Shown: piece by piece, positions 9,623-17,714 of the stretch | Numbering within the stretch: position 1 is the first letter of the stretch | How the letters are laid out: every line of letters starts with the position of its first letter | Source of the DNA: Sinomonas albida | Lineage (GTDB): Bacteria; Actinomycetota; Actinomycetes; Actinomycetales; Micrococcaceae | Assembly: GCF_004919045.1 (NCBI RefSeq) | Contig: NZ_SWDW01000012.1 | Location: 62,001-126,000 of the forward strand | DNA: 64,000 nucleotides | Reading direction: 5' to 3' | Program-made: the position numbers and the translations under genes | The notes under the pieces: generated by a model | Seen by the model: the letters and a program-made list of their open reading frames with translations, nothing else | Databases searched by the model: none | Told to the model about the DNA's origin: nothing

Positions 9623-10432
9623 ATGAACGACTTCCTCGCGGAACGAGTCGCGGCGCAAGCGACTTCGTCCTTCACCGAGCATCTTGCGGCGGCACGCCCT
9701 GAACTGCTGCCCTCCAACCGAGTCCTGCCCACGGACGCCTCGCATCTGGCGCCGCACGGCACGACGGTCGTCGCGATGTCCTTCGCGGGCGGCGTCCTCA
9801 TGGCCGGCGATCGCCGCGCGACGATGGGGAGCATGATCGCGAGCCGACACATCGAGAAGGTCTTCCCGGCCGATCAGTACTCGGTACTCGGCATCGCCGG
9901 GACGGCGGGCCTCGCGGTCGACATCGTCCGCCTCTTCCAGGTCGAGCTCGAGCATTACGAGAAGATCGAGGGCACGCTGCTGAGTCTCGAGGGCAAGGCC
10001 ACGCGGCTCGGCGCGATGATCCGCTCGAACCTCGGCCTCGCACTCCAGGGACTCGCCGTGGTCCCGCTCTTCGCGGGATTCGACCTCGAACAGAGCATGG
10101 GCCGGCTGTTCTCCTACGACGTCACGGGCGGGCGCTACGAGGAGCTCGAGCACCATTCGGTGGGCTCCGGCTCGGTCTTCGCACGCGGCGCCCTCAAGAA
10201 GCTGTGGCGCCCGGGGCTTTCCGAGGCCGAGGCCGTGCGCGTCGGTGTCGAGGCGCTGTTCGATGCGGCCGACGACGATTCCGCGACGGGCGGCCCCGAT
10301 CCTGTCCGCCAGCTCTGGCCGGTCGTGTACACGGTGACCCGGACGGGGCACCGGCGGGCGCCGGAGCACGAGCTGGCGCGGGTGGCGGGAGACATCTTCG
10401 AGCAACGCAGCATCGCCGGACGAGAGGCCTGA
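9623..10432 (+). CDS. prcB: 20S proteasome beta subunit (catalytic)
   Basis: This is the catalytic ring subunit of the actinobacterial proteasome. The 269-residue precursor carries a 46-residue propeptide. Autocleavage between Gly46 and Thr47 in [10 protein letters not shown] would expose Thr47 as the N-terminal nucleophile. The GDRRATMGS segment shortly after is typical of beta subunits. The gene begins 8 bp after pup stops and ends one base before prcA begins, consistent with stoichiometric co-expression. Confidence 0.96.
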   Translation: MNDFLAERVAAQATSSFTEHLAAARPELLPSNRVLPTDASHLAPHGTTVVAMSFAGGVLMAGDRRATMGSMIASRHIEKVFPADQYSVLGIAGTAGLAVDIVRLFQVELEHYEKIEGTLLSLEGKATRLGAMIRSNLGLALQGLAVVPLFAGFDLEQSMGRLFSYDVTGGRYEELEHHSVGSGSVFARGALKKLWRPGLSEAEAVRVGVEALFDAADDDSATGGPDPVRQLWPVVYTVTRTGHRRAPEHELARVAGDIFEQRSIAGREA

Positions 10433-10433
10433 G

Positions 10434-11132
10434 ATGACGCAGCAGTTCTACGTCTCGCCCGAGCAGATCATGAAGGACCGGGCGGACTTCGCACGGAAGG
10501 GCATCGCGCGAGGCCGCTCCGTCGCCGTGCTGAGCTGCCGGGACGGGATCGCCCTGGTCGCGGAGAATCCGTCCCCATCACTCCACAAGATCGGCGAGAT
10601 CTACGACAAGATCGCGTTCGCGGCCGTCGGCAAGTACAACGAGTTCGAGAGCCTTCGTCAGGCGGGCGTGAGGTACGCCGACGTCCGCGGCTATTCGTAC
10701 GACCGCGTGGACGTCACGGGCCGCGGGCTCGCGAGCGTCTACGCCCAGAGCCTCGGCGCTGTCTTCACCGCAGAGCAGAAGCCGTTCGAGGTCGAGCTCA
10801 CCGTGGCCGAGGTGGGGCACGACGTCGGCTCCGACCATCTCTTCCGTCTCACCTTCGACGGATCGATCGCCGACGAGCGCCGCTTCGTCGTGATGGGCGG
10901 CGCGGCCGAGCGGGTTGCCGAGGCTGTCATCGACGGGTGGAGCGCGGAGGCTTCCTTCGCGGAGGCGATCCAGCTCGCAGCGAAGGCATTGCGCGAGGAT
11001 CGCACCGAGACGCAGCTGAGCCTCGAGGTCGCCGTGCTCGACCGCAACTCCGAGACCGAGCGGGGCGCCCGGCGCGCGTTCCGCCGCATCGGGCCCGACG
11101 AGCTCCATGAGCTCCTGACGGGACCCATCTAG
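10434..11132 (+). CDS. prcA: 20S proteasome alpha subunit
   Basis: This non-catalytic outer ring subunit gates the proteasome and binds the Arc C-terminus. The 232-residue protein begins MTQQFYVSPEQIMKDRADFA, the N-terminal gate helix, and lacks the N-terminal threonine of the beta subunit. The C-terminus is shorter than in mycobacteria. ATG 10434 lies within TGAGATG right after the prcB stop, so translation is probably coupled. Confidence 0.96.
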   Translation: MTQQFYVSPEQIMKDRADFARKGIARGRSVAVLSCRDGIALVAENPSPSLHKIGEIYDKIAFAAVGKYNEFESLRQAGVRYADVRGYSYDRVDVTGRGLASVYAQSLGAVFTAEQKPFEVELTVAEVGHDVGSDHLFRLTFDGSIADERRFVVMGGAAERVAEAVIDGWSAEASFAEAIQLAAKALREDRTETQLSLEVAVLDRNSETERGARRAFRRIGPDELHELLTGPI

Positions 11133-11196
11133 CCAGGTTGCATCGTCTGTCCTGACCGTCGCCGGTTAGGCCATCCTCGCTCACGGAAGGAGCCGC

Positions 11197-12573
11197 GTGG
11201 ACCGCCGCATCTTTGGAGTGGAGACCGAATTCGGGATCGCCTACTCGAGCCCTCAGGGCCGGCCGCTCGCCCCCGAGGAGGTTGCGCGCTACCTGTTCAG
11301 GAAGGTCGTGAGCTGGGGGCGTTCGTCCAACGTGTTCCTCGGCAACGGCTCCAGGCTCTACCTCGACGTCGGTTCCCACCCGGAGTACGCGACCGCGGAA
11401 TGCGACGACGTGGCCCAGCTCGTGGCGCACGACCGCGCGGGAGAGCGAATCCTCGTAGAGCTCATCGACGAGGCGCAGAAACGGCTCCACGAGGAGGGGT
11501 TCGATGGAAGCGTCTACCTCTTCAAGAACAACACGGACACGGCGGGGAACTCGTACGGCAGCCACGAGAATTACCTCATCCCGCGCCGCACCGAGTTCTC
11601 CCGGCTCGCGGAGATCCTCATCCCGTTCCTCGTCACGCGCCAGCTCCTGTGCGGCGCGGGCAAAGTCCTCCGCACTCCCCACGGTCCGATCTACGCGTTC
11701 TCGCAGCGCGCCGACCACATCTGGGAGGGCCTCTCCTCGGCGACCACCCGATCGCGCCCCATCATCAACACCCGGGACGAACCGCACGCCGACGCCGAGC
11801 ACTTCCGCCGCCTGCATGTCATCGTGGGGGACTCCACGATGTCGGAGACGACCACCATGATGAAGCTCGGCACCGTGGACCTCGTGCTGCGCATGATCGA
11901 GTCGGGGATCATCATGCGCGATCTCCGCATGGAGAACCCGATCCGGAGCATCCGGGAGATCTCCCACGACCTGTCGGGACGCGCCGTCGTCCGCCTCGCC
12001 AACGGTTCGGAGCTCACGGCGCTCGAGATGCAGCGCGTCTACCTCGAGAAGGTGAGCCAGTTCGTCCAGCAGTACGGCGCGCACACGCCGCACGTCCCGC
12101 GCATCCTCGATCTGTGGGACCGCACCCTCACGGCGATCGAGTCCGGCGACACGTCCGGGATCGACACCGAGGTGGACTGGGCCATCAAGAAGAAGCTCAT
12201 CGACTCCTACTGCTCTCGCAACGACGTGGATCTCGATTCAGCCCGGGTCGCACAGCTCGACCTCACGTACCACGACATCAGCCCGGAGCGCGGGCTCTTC
12301 TTCCTCCTGCAGCGTCGCGGGGCGGCCGCGAGGCTCGTCGACGACTCGGACATCGCGACGGCCGTCCAGTCCCCGCCGCAGAGCACTCGCGCCCGCCTCC
12401 GTGGCCGCTTCGTGCAGGCTGCCCAGGCCGCAGGTGCCGACTACACGGTGGACTGGGTCCATCTCAAGCTCAACGACCGCGCACACCACACCATCCTGTG
12501 CAAGGATCCGTTCGCGAATGAGGACTCGCGCGTCGACGAGCTGCTCGAGACGCTCCGGCCGTTTTCCGGCTGA
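11197..12573 (+). CDS. pafA: Pup--protein ligase
   Basis: PafA uses ATP to activate the C-terminal Glu of Pup and forms an isopeptide bond with substrate lysines. The 458-residue protein shares its fold with Dop. It begins [18 protein letters not shown] with Glu9 and Glu11 in the metal/ATP site, and lacks the Dop-specific loop. The [18 protein letters not shown] segment is conserved. It starts at GTG 11197 after GGAAGGAG. Its position after prcA completes the pathway. Confidence 0.95.
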   Translation: MDRRIFGVETEFGIAYSSPQGRPLAPEEVARYLFRKVVSWGRSSNVFLGNGSRLYLDVGSHPEYATAECDDVAQLVAHDRAGERILVELIDEAQKRLHEEGFDGSVYLFKNNTDTAGNSYGSHENYLIPRRTEFSRLAEILIPFLVTRQLLCGAGKVLRTPHGPIYAFSQRADHIWEGLSSATTRSRPIINTRDEPHADAEHFRRLHVIVGDSTMSETTTMMKLGTVDLVLRMIESGIIMRDLRMENPIRSIREISHDLSGRAVVRLANGSELTALEMQRVYLEKVSQFVQQYGAHTPHVPRILDLWDRTLTAIESGDTSGIDTEVDWAIKKKLIDSYCSRNDVDLDSARVAQLDLTYHDISPERGLFFLLQRRGAAARLVDDSDIATAVQSPPQSTRARLRGRFVQAAQAAGADYTVDWVHLKLNDRAHHTILCKDPFANEDSRVDELLETLRPFSG

Positions 12574-12663
12574 TTCCATCCGAAAGGTAGGGTATCCGGC
12601 GAGGGTGAGGGCTCCTTCACAGGCAGACTCGTTACCCTAGTGACGGCCCATGGGCCTCTACCT

Positions 12664-12681
12664 CCGCCACGACCGTGGCGG
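12664..12681 (+). promoter_or_regulatory. leader hairpin before the FKBP lipoprotein gene
   Basis: CCGCCAC (12664-12670) pairs with GTGGCGG (12675-12681) around a 4-base loop. The hairpin ends about 11 bases before the ribosome site AGGAAG of the next gene. It covers the alternative GTG at 12675, which argues against that codon as the start. It could act as a 5' stabiliser or weak attenuator. Confidence 0.45.
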
Positions 12682-12704
12682 GGACCCCCACAGGAAGTAG
12701 ATCA

Positions 12705-13634
12705 GTGCGCCGACTCATTGCGCTCTTGCTGCCGCTCGCGCTGCTCATGGCGGGCTGCAGCTCCGGAAGCTCGTCGTCGAGCGAGCCGACCAGCCAGTCC
12801 GCCGGTGATGTCAACGCCTTGAGCTCGCTCAAGGTGACGGCCAACGACACGAAGGCCCCGACGGTCGACTTCACCAAGCCGCTGAAGGTTTCGAGCCTCA
12901 CGATCAAGATGGTCCAGGAGGGATCTGGTGCGCGCGTGAAGGCGGGCCAGTCCGCGACCGTGAGCGTCCTCGCCCTCAAGGGGACCGACGGAAGCACCCT
13001 CGGCGACTCGTTCAGCCAGGACCAGCCTGAGAAGGTTCCGGTCGACGACAGCCTCAAGCAGCAGAATTCGGCGCTGTACAACGCGCTTGTCGGTGCCAAG
13101 GTCGGCTCCTACCTCGCCTACGCGACCCCGCCCGTGAGCGCCGAGCAGGGCGGCGACGGGACCACGACGCTCCTCATCCTCAAGGTGACCGACGCGAAGG
13201 ACGTTCCGTCTCCGCTGAGCAAGCCGTCTGGCGACACCGTGACGCCGCCGGCCGGGCTGCCCAAGGTCACCGAGGACTCGAAGGGCGTCCCGCAGATCGA
13301 CGTCAAGGGCGCTGCGAAGCCGACCCAGCTCGTTTCGCAGGACCTCATCAAGGGCAAGGGCGCCACGGTTCAGGCCACGGATACGATCGTGGCCAACTAC
13401 GTGGGCGTGAACCTCTCGGACGGCACCAAGTTCGACTCGAGCTTTGACCGCGGCACCCCGGCGACGTTCGGGCTCGGCCAAGTCATCGAGGGGTGGACGA
13501 AGGGGCTCACCGGGAAAACCGTGGGCTCGCGTGTTCTCCTCGTGATTCCTGCGGCCCAGGCCTATGGCGATCAGGGCCAGGGGCAGGCGAAGGGCGATCT
13601 GGTCTTCGTCGTCGACATTCTGGGCATCCAGTAA
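12705..13634 (+). CDS. FKBP-type peptidyl-prolyl isomerase, lipoprotein
   Basis: The 309-residue exported lipoprotein has a short basic start, a hydrophobic stretch and lipobox LMAGC with Cys18, then a Ser-rich linker. One FKBP domain lies at about residues 215-309 (KFDSSFDRGTPATFGLGQVIEGW is diagnostic). A degenerate FKBP-like region may lie at about 45-165. It would fold proteins outside the membrane. GTG 12705 is chosen because AGGAAG lies 7 bases upstream and the signal peptide then begins properly. It is followed by a second, cytosolic FKBP. Confidence 0.88.
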   Translation: MRRLIALLLPLALLMAGCSSGSSSSSEPTSQSAGDVNALSSLKVTANDTKAPTVDFTKPLKVSSLTIKMVQEGSGARVKAGQSATVSVLALKGTDGSTLGDSFSQDQPEKVPVDDSLKQQNSALYNALVGAKVGSYLAYATPPVSAEQGGDGTTTLLILKVTDAKDVPSPLSKPSGDTVTPPAGLPKVTEDSKGVPQIDVKGAAKPTQLVSQDLIKGKGATVQATDTIVANYVGVNLSDGTKFDSSFDRGTPATFGLGQVIEGWTKGLTGKTVGSRVLLVIPAAQAYGDQGQGQAKGDLVFVVDILGIQ

Positions 13635-13695
13635 CGGCCGCACCGCCACCCCGACGCGATTCCCACCGACACGATTCCACAGAGAGGAACACATC

Positions 13696-14091
13696 ATGTC
13701 CTTCGGACAGCGTGAGTATGACCGGCAGAAGCCGGAGATCGACTTCCCCGAAGGCCCCGTGCCCGCGGAGCTGAAGATCGTCGACCTCATCGAGGGCGAG
13801 GGCCGCGAGGTCGCCGCAGGCGACAACGTGTCCGCGCATTACGTGGGAGTGGCCTGGTCCACCGGCGAGGAGTTCGACGCGAGCTGGAACAACGGCCGGC
13901 CGCTCGACTTCCGCGTGGGCGTCGGCCAGGTCATCCAGGGCTGGGACCAGGGCCTTCTCGGCATGAAGCTCGGTGGCCGCCGCCGGCTCGAGATCCCCTC
14001 GGAGCTCGCCTACGGTTCGGCCGGTGCCGGCGGGGTCATCGCGCCGAATGAGGCGCTCATCTTTGTCGTCGACCTCGTCGGAGTTCGCTGA
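13696..14091 (+). CDS. FKBP-type peptidyl-prolyl cis-trans isomerase, cytosolic
   Basis: This is a compact 131-residue single-domain FKBP. Signature residues include AHYVGVAWSTGEEFDASW, the VIQGWDQGLLGMK segment and AYGSAGAGGVIAPNEALIF near the C-terminus. No signal peptide is present, unlike the preceding paralogue. ATG 13696 follows AGAGAGGAAC. Its last 26 bases, including the stop codon, are duplicated just downstream. Confidence 0.93.
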   Translation: MSFGQREYDRQKPEIDFPEGPVPAELKIVDLIEGEGREVAAGDNVSAHYVGVAWSTGEEFDASWNNGRPLDFRVGVGQVIQGWDQGLLGMKLGGRRRLEIPSELAYGSAGAGGVIAPNEALIFVVDLVGVR

Positions 14092-14131
14092 CGCTCGACT
14101 TGTGGTCGACCTCGTCGGAGTTCGCTGACGC
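14063..14131 (+). repeat. 37-bp-offset direct repeat of the FKBP gene 3' end
   Basis: Bases 14063-14094 and 14100-14131 are the same 32 bases with one mismatch. The unit covers the last codons, the TGA stop and a few following bases. This looks like a recent small segmental duplication. It does not alter the protein. Confidence 0.92.
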
Positions 14132-14152
14132 GACCATGACCGAAGATCCCGT

Positions 14153-14184
14153 GGGGCGCGGGCGGCACAAGCCGCCCGCGCCCC
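14153..14184 (+). terminator. strong GC hairpin after the FKBP pair
   Basis: GGGGCGCGGGCGGC (14153-14166) pairs perfectly with GCCGCCCGCGCCCC (14171-14184) around an ACAA loop. There is no U-run, which is common for high-GC actinobacterial terminators. It separates the pafA/FKBP transcripts from pafBC, 27 bp further on. Confidence 0.7.
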
Positions 14185-14210
14185 GCGGGCGTTCCCGGTA
14201 GTCTGCCGAT

Positions 14211-16178
14211 GTGTCCCAGAAGAAGACCGAACGTCTCCTGAACCTCCTGATCGCCCTCCTGCACACCGAACTCGGCATCTCTCGCGAGCGCCTCCTCCGG
14301 GACGTCTACGGGTGGGTTCCGGGAGCCGAGCGGGACAGGGAGGCGGTCGAGCGCCAATTCGAGCGCGACAAGGCCGACCTCCGGGCCCTCGGGGCCGAAG
14401 TCGCGGAGCGCCAGGGTTACGAGCGCGAGGACAGTGGCGCCACGACGTCGCTCTATCGCATCGATCCGCGCAACTTCAGGCTGCCGGAGATCGAGTTCAC
14501 GCCGCAGGAGCAGCAGCTCCTCGCCCTAGCCGGCCTCGCGACGCAGGGCGCCCGCTCAGGCGCGTCCGCGCGCGCGGCCCTCCGCCGGCTCGAGGCCGCG
14601 GGCGCGCTGCCGGACTCGCCGCCGTCGCTCGTCCAGCCGCGCGTGAGGGTCGACGACCCTCGCTACGCCGCCCTCGCCGACGCCGCCTCTCGCCGAGCCG
14701 AGGTGACCTTCGAGTACTACGCGACGAGCACCGGCCGGCAGGAAGAGCGCCGCGTTCAGCCGTGGGGACTGGGGCAGCGTTACGGCCAGTGGTACCTCGT
14801 GGGGTTCGACACCGGGCGCGGGGCCCCGCGCGTCTTCCGCCTGTCGAGGATTCGCGGCCGGATCGGCGTCGGCGCCGACGGCGCGTTCGCCCCGCCCGCG
14901 GAAGGGGCAGTCCACGCCGAGCTCGAGGGCTTCGACGCGCTTCCCACCCGCTCCGCGAGGATTCGGATCGCCGAAGGCCGAGCGCTCGAACTCCGCACGG
15001 CCTGGACGCCGGTGGAATCCGACGCACCTGACGGCTGGGAGGTCGGCGAATACGCCTTCCGGGATCTCACCGTGGCCGCGGACTATTTGGCTGGCTTCGG
15101 CGACGCCCTCGTCGTCGAGTCGCCAGCGGAACTCGCGGACGCCGTCGTCCGTCGGTTCGAAGGCGCGCTCGCCGCCCTCGGGAGCGGGGGAGCGCTCCCG
15201 GTGCCCGCTGCCGCGGCCCGCAGGTCCAGGCCGTCCGACGAGCGGCTCAGCCGCATCGTGGACCTCGTGCCATACCTCCTCCGCGGCCCGGTCGCGGTCG
15301 AGGAGGCGGCAGCGAGATACGGGATGACGGAGCGGGAGCTCACCCAAGAGCTTTCGGTGCTGCAGTACTCGGGCCCCACCGACCTGGGCGGCTGGCAGGA
15401 CTGCATCGAGGTGGACGTGCACGAGGGCATCGTGAGCCTCGCGAACGCGCCCGAGCTCTCGCTCCCGCGCAGGCTCAGCATCGAGGAGGCGCTCTCGCTC
15501 CAACTGGGCCTCCAGACGCTGCTCCCGATGGCTTCCCCGGAGGAGCGGCCAGCGCTCGAGGCGCTCGCCGAGAAGGTGGGCGTGGCCACGATCCAGGGCG
15601 CTCGCTCGGTGCCACAGATCGATGTGAAGGCCGAGCCGCAGCGGAACGCCGAGCTCCTGCCCGTCCTGCGCGCCGCCGTCGCGGACGGCGCCACGCTCCG
15701 GCTGACCTATCTCAACCCGACCAAGGATGAGCGGTCCGAGCGCTTCGTCAATCCGCTCGCCCTGCGCTCGGACGGCGACCGGTGGTACGTCGAGGCCTAC
15801 TGTCATCGGGTCGAGGAGCGCCGCGTGTTCCGCGTGGACCGCATCGTCGAACTCGAGCCGAGCCAGCAGCTCCCTCTGCCCGAGGGGGTCGCACCGCGGG
15901 CGGAGGACTGGCTCGTCGAGCCGAGCGCCTCGGACGTCGAGGCCGTCCTGCGGCTGGCTCCCGAGGCCCTCTGGGTCGAGCACGAGTACGGAGCATACGA
16001 CGGCGTCGACCTCGAGGACGGGGGCCGGCGCGTCCGACTGCGCGTCGCTCGCCTCGATTGGCTTCCCCGGTTCCTCGCGCAGTTCGGGGGATCGGTCGCG
16101 CTCGAGGGACCGGAGGCTGCCGTAGAGGCGGCGCGTTCGTGGTTCATGCGTGCGCTGCGTGCGGCGCAGAACGGATAG
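14211..16178 (+). CDS. pafBC: fused PafB-PafC WYL-domain transcriptional activator
   Basis: PafBC activates the mycothiol-lineage DNA-damage response independently of LexA. In most actinobacteria it is two genes. Here one 655-residue frame carries PafB (about 1-320) and PafC (about 325-655). Each half has a helix-turn-helix (the first near residues 5-60), then a WYL domain: QWYLVGF in the first half and RWYVEAY in the second. The start is GTG 14211. Fused PafBC is known from Arthrobacter. WYL domains are proposed to bind single-stranded nucleic acid as the damage signal. Confidence 0.93.
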   Translation: MSQKKTERLLNLLIALLHTELGISRERLLRDVYGWVPGAERDREAVERQFERDKADLRALGAEVAERQGYEREDSGATTSLYRIDPRNFRLPEIEFTPQEQQLLALAGLATQGARSGASARAALRRLEAAGALPDSPPSLVQPRVRVDDPRYAALADAASRRAEVTFEYYATSTGRQEERRVQPWGLGQRYGQWYLVGFDTGRGAPRVFRLSRIRGRIGVGADGAFAPPAEGAVHAELEGFDALPTRSARIRIAEGRALELRTAWTPVESDAPDGWEVGEYAFRDLTVAADYLAGFGDALVVESPAELADAVVRRFEGALAALGSGGALPVPAAAARRSRPSDERLSRIVDLVPYLLRGPVAVEEAAARYGMTERELTQELSVLQYSGPTDLGGWQDCIEVDVHEGIVSLANAPELSLPRRLSIEEALSLQLGLQTLLPMASPEERPALEALAEKVGVATIQGARSVPQIDVKAEPQRNAELLPVLRAAVADGATLRLTYLNPTKDERSERFVNPLALRSDGDRWYVEAYCHRVEERRVFRVDRIVELEPSQQLPLPEGVAPRAEDWLVEPSASDVEAVLRLAPEALWVEHEYGAYDGVDLEDGGRRVRLRVARLDWLPRFLAQFGGSVALEGPEAAVEAARSWFMRALRAAQNG

Positions 16179-16188
16179 GCTCTTCCTC

Positions 16189-16557
16189 GTGCCGTGGTGG
16201 TTCTGGATCCTTCTGTGGGCGGCGCTGCTGGTCGGCAGCGCTGTCGCCTTGGCGCTGGGCTGCTTCTGGCTCGTGCGGAAGGCGCTCCGGACGCTGAGCG
16301 ACGCAGGCGAGAGCCTCGCGGGGATCGGCTCAGGCGCGCGGCCGGTGCTTCGTGATGCAACGGACGACGGCGCAGACTCGCCGCGCGAGGCCAGCGGACC
16401 CGCGCCTGGAAGCGCCGTATTCGGGGATCCAGACGAAATGCTAAGCGCCTATCGGCGCGGCAAATCAGAGCGGCGCGACGCGCGCCGGGCCCGACGCGTT
16501 GCCCGCCGGGCAGCTCGTGGGCAAGCGCAGTCCCTGAGTGACCTCGGACTCATCTAG
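16189..16557 (+). CDS. small membrane protein between pafBC and tatA
   Basis: The 122-residue protein has one N-terminal hydrophobic segment (about 4-28, very Trp/Leu-rich) and a charged cytoplasmic tail with a basic Arg/Ala stretch (about 90-112). GTG 16189 is preferred over GTG 16150 because the latter lies inside pafBC and adds a basic leader before the membrane segment. No family recognised. Position next to tatA suggests co-transcription, not function. Confidence 0.7.
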   Translation: MPWWFWILLWAALLVGSAVALALGCFWLVRKALRTLSDAGESLAGIGSGARPVLRDATDDGADSPREASGPAPGSAVFGDPDEMLSAYRRGKSERRDARRARRVARRAARGQAQSLSDLGLI

Positions 16558-16584
16558 ACTTGCAGTAGAAGGAAAGGACTTCTT

Positions 16585-16866
16585 GTGGGACGACTCTTCG
16601 ATAGCCCGTGGCCTATCGTCATCATCATCGTTGTGGCGCTTCTGCTCTTTGCGGCGCCCAAGCTTCCCGGCATGGCTCGCAGCCTCGGGCAGTCCATGCG
16701 CATTCTGCGTTCTGAGGTCAAGGAGATGAGGAGCGAAGACGGCAAGTCGTCTTCGTCGTCGTCCTCCTCGAAGTCAGGCGAGGGCCCCGTCGAGGGCAAG
16801 GTCATCCCGCCCAAGGGCGCTGACGAGGGCGACGGCAACTCCGCCGGCCCGTCCCAGCGCGCCTGA
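16585..16866 (+). CDS. tatA: Sec-independent twin-arginine translocase subunit TatA
   Basis: TatA oligomerises to form the protein-conducting element of the Tat system. The 93-residue protein has one membrane helix (about 9-24), the hinge [14 protein letters not shown], an amphipathic helix (about 30-50), and a long Ser-rich tail containing eight consecutive serines. The start is GTG 16585 after AAGGAAAGGA. It is followed 2 bp later by tatC. The arylsulfotransferase-like protein at 40560 is a likely Tat substrate. Confidence 0.93.
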   Translation: MGRLFDSPWPIVIIIVVALLLFAAPKLPGMARSLGQSMRILRSEVKEMRSEDGKSSSSSSSSKSGEGPVEGKVIPPKGADEGDGNSAGPSQRA

Positions 16867-16868
16867 GC

Positions 16869-17705
16869 GTGACCGCCGCCAAGGGGCGGAAGGCCAATCC
16901 CGAAGGCCGGATGCCCCTGCTCGAGCACCTCAGGGAGCTCAAGAACCGGCTCATCAAGTCGGCCATCGGCGTGCTCCTTGGGGCGATTGCGGGCTGGTTC
17001 CTGTACGACCCGATCCTTGAGGCGCTGCAGACGCCCGTCAAGGACATCGCGGCTCGCACGGGCGGCATCTCCGGGGTCAACTTCTCGACTGTCGGCTCGC
17101 CGTTCGACTTCAAGCTCCAGCTCGCGATCCAGATCGGCCTCGTCCTCGCAAGCCCGGTCTGGATCTACCAGCTCTGGGCCTTTGTCATGCCCGGGCTCAC
17201 GGTGAAGGAGCGCCGCTACACGCTCGGCTATATGGGCGCAGCAGTTCCGCTGTTCCTCGCGGGCGTGTGGGTCGGGTGGAGCGTGACGCCGCAGGTGGTG
17301 CGCGCGCTCACCCAGTTCACGCCGTCGGGCTTCTCGAACCTGATCGACGGGCGCGAGTACATCGACTTCGTCACGCACATGGTGCTGTTCCTCGGCCTCG
17401 CGTTCCTCGTGCCGGTCGTCCTCGTCGGGCTCAACGCAGCAGGCGTCCTCGCCGGGAAGACGATCCTCAAGGCATGGCGCATCACGGTGTTCGCCGTGTT
17501 CGTGCTCGCCGCCCTCGCCGCGCCTGGAGCTGACGCGGTCTCGATGTTCATGCTCGCGGTTCCGCTCTTGGCGCTCTTCTTCGCCGCGATCGGCCTCTGC
17601 CTCCTGCAGGACAAGCGTCGACTGCGCCGCGAGGAGAAGCTCGCCGTCGAATCGGAAGCCGCCGCGGATACGCCTACGTCACGCGAGGACCTCGACAAGT
17701 TCTAG
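16869..17705 (+). CDS. tatC: Sec-independent twin-arginine translocase subunit TatC
   Basis: TatC is the receptor for twin-arginine signal peptides. The 278-residue protein has the N-terminal LLEHLRELKNRLIKS segment and six predicted membrane helices, with the LVLASPVWIYQLWAFVMPGL motif after the first periplasmic loop. The charged C-terminus is cytoplasmic. The start is GTG 16869. No tatB is visible in this window. The order tatA-tatC-helicase downstream of pafBC matches the mycobacterial arrangement. Confidence 0.95.
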   Translation: MTAAKGRKANPEGRMPLLEHLRELKNRLIKSAIGVLLGAIAGWFLYDPILEALQTPVKDIAARTGGISGVNFSTVGSPFDFKLQLAIQIGLVLASPVWIYQLWAFVMPGLTVKERRYTLGYMGAAVPLFLAGVWVGWSVTPQVVRALTQFTPSGFSNLIDGREYIDFVTHMVLFLGLAFLVPVVLVGLNAAGVLAGKTILKAWRITVFAVFVLAALAAPGADAVSMFMLAVPLLALFFAAIGLCLLQDKRRLRREEKLAVESEAAADTPTSREDLDKF

Positions 17706-17714
17706 GCTGGACTC

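Noticed and set aside
12675-12704. upstream GTG start for the FKBP lipoprotein
   Set aside because: It lies in a stable hairpin, lacks a ribosome site and would separate the basic signal-peptide start from the N-terminus.
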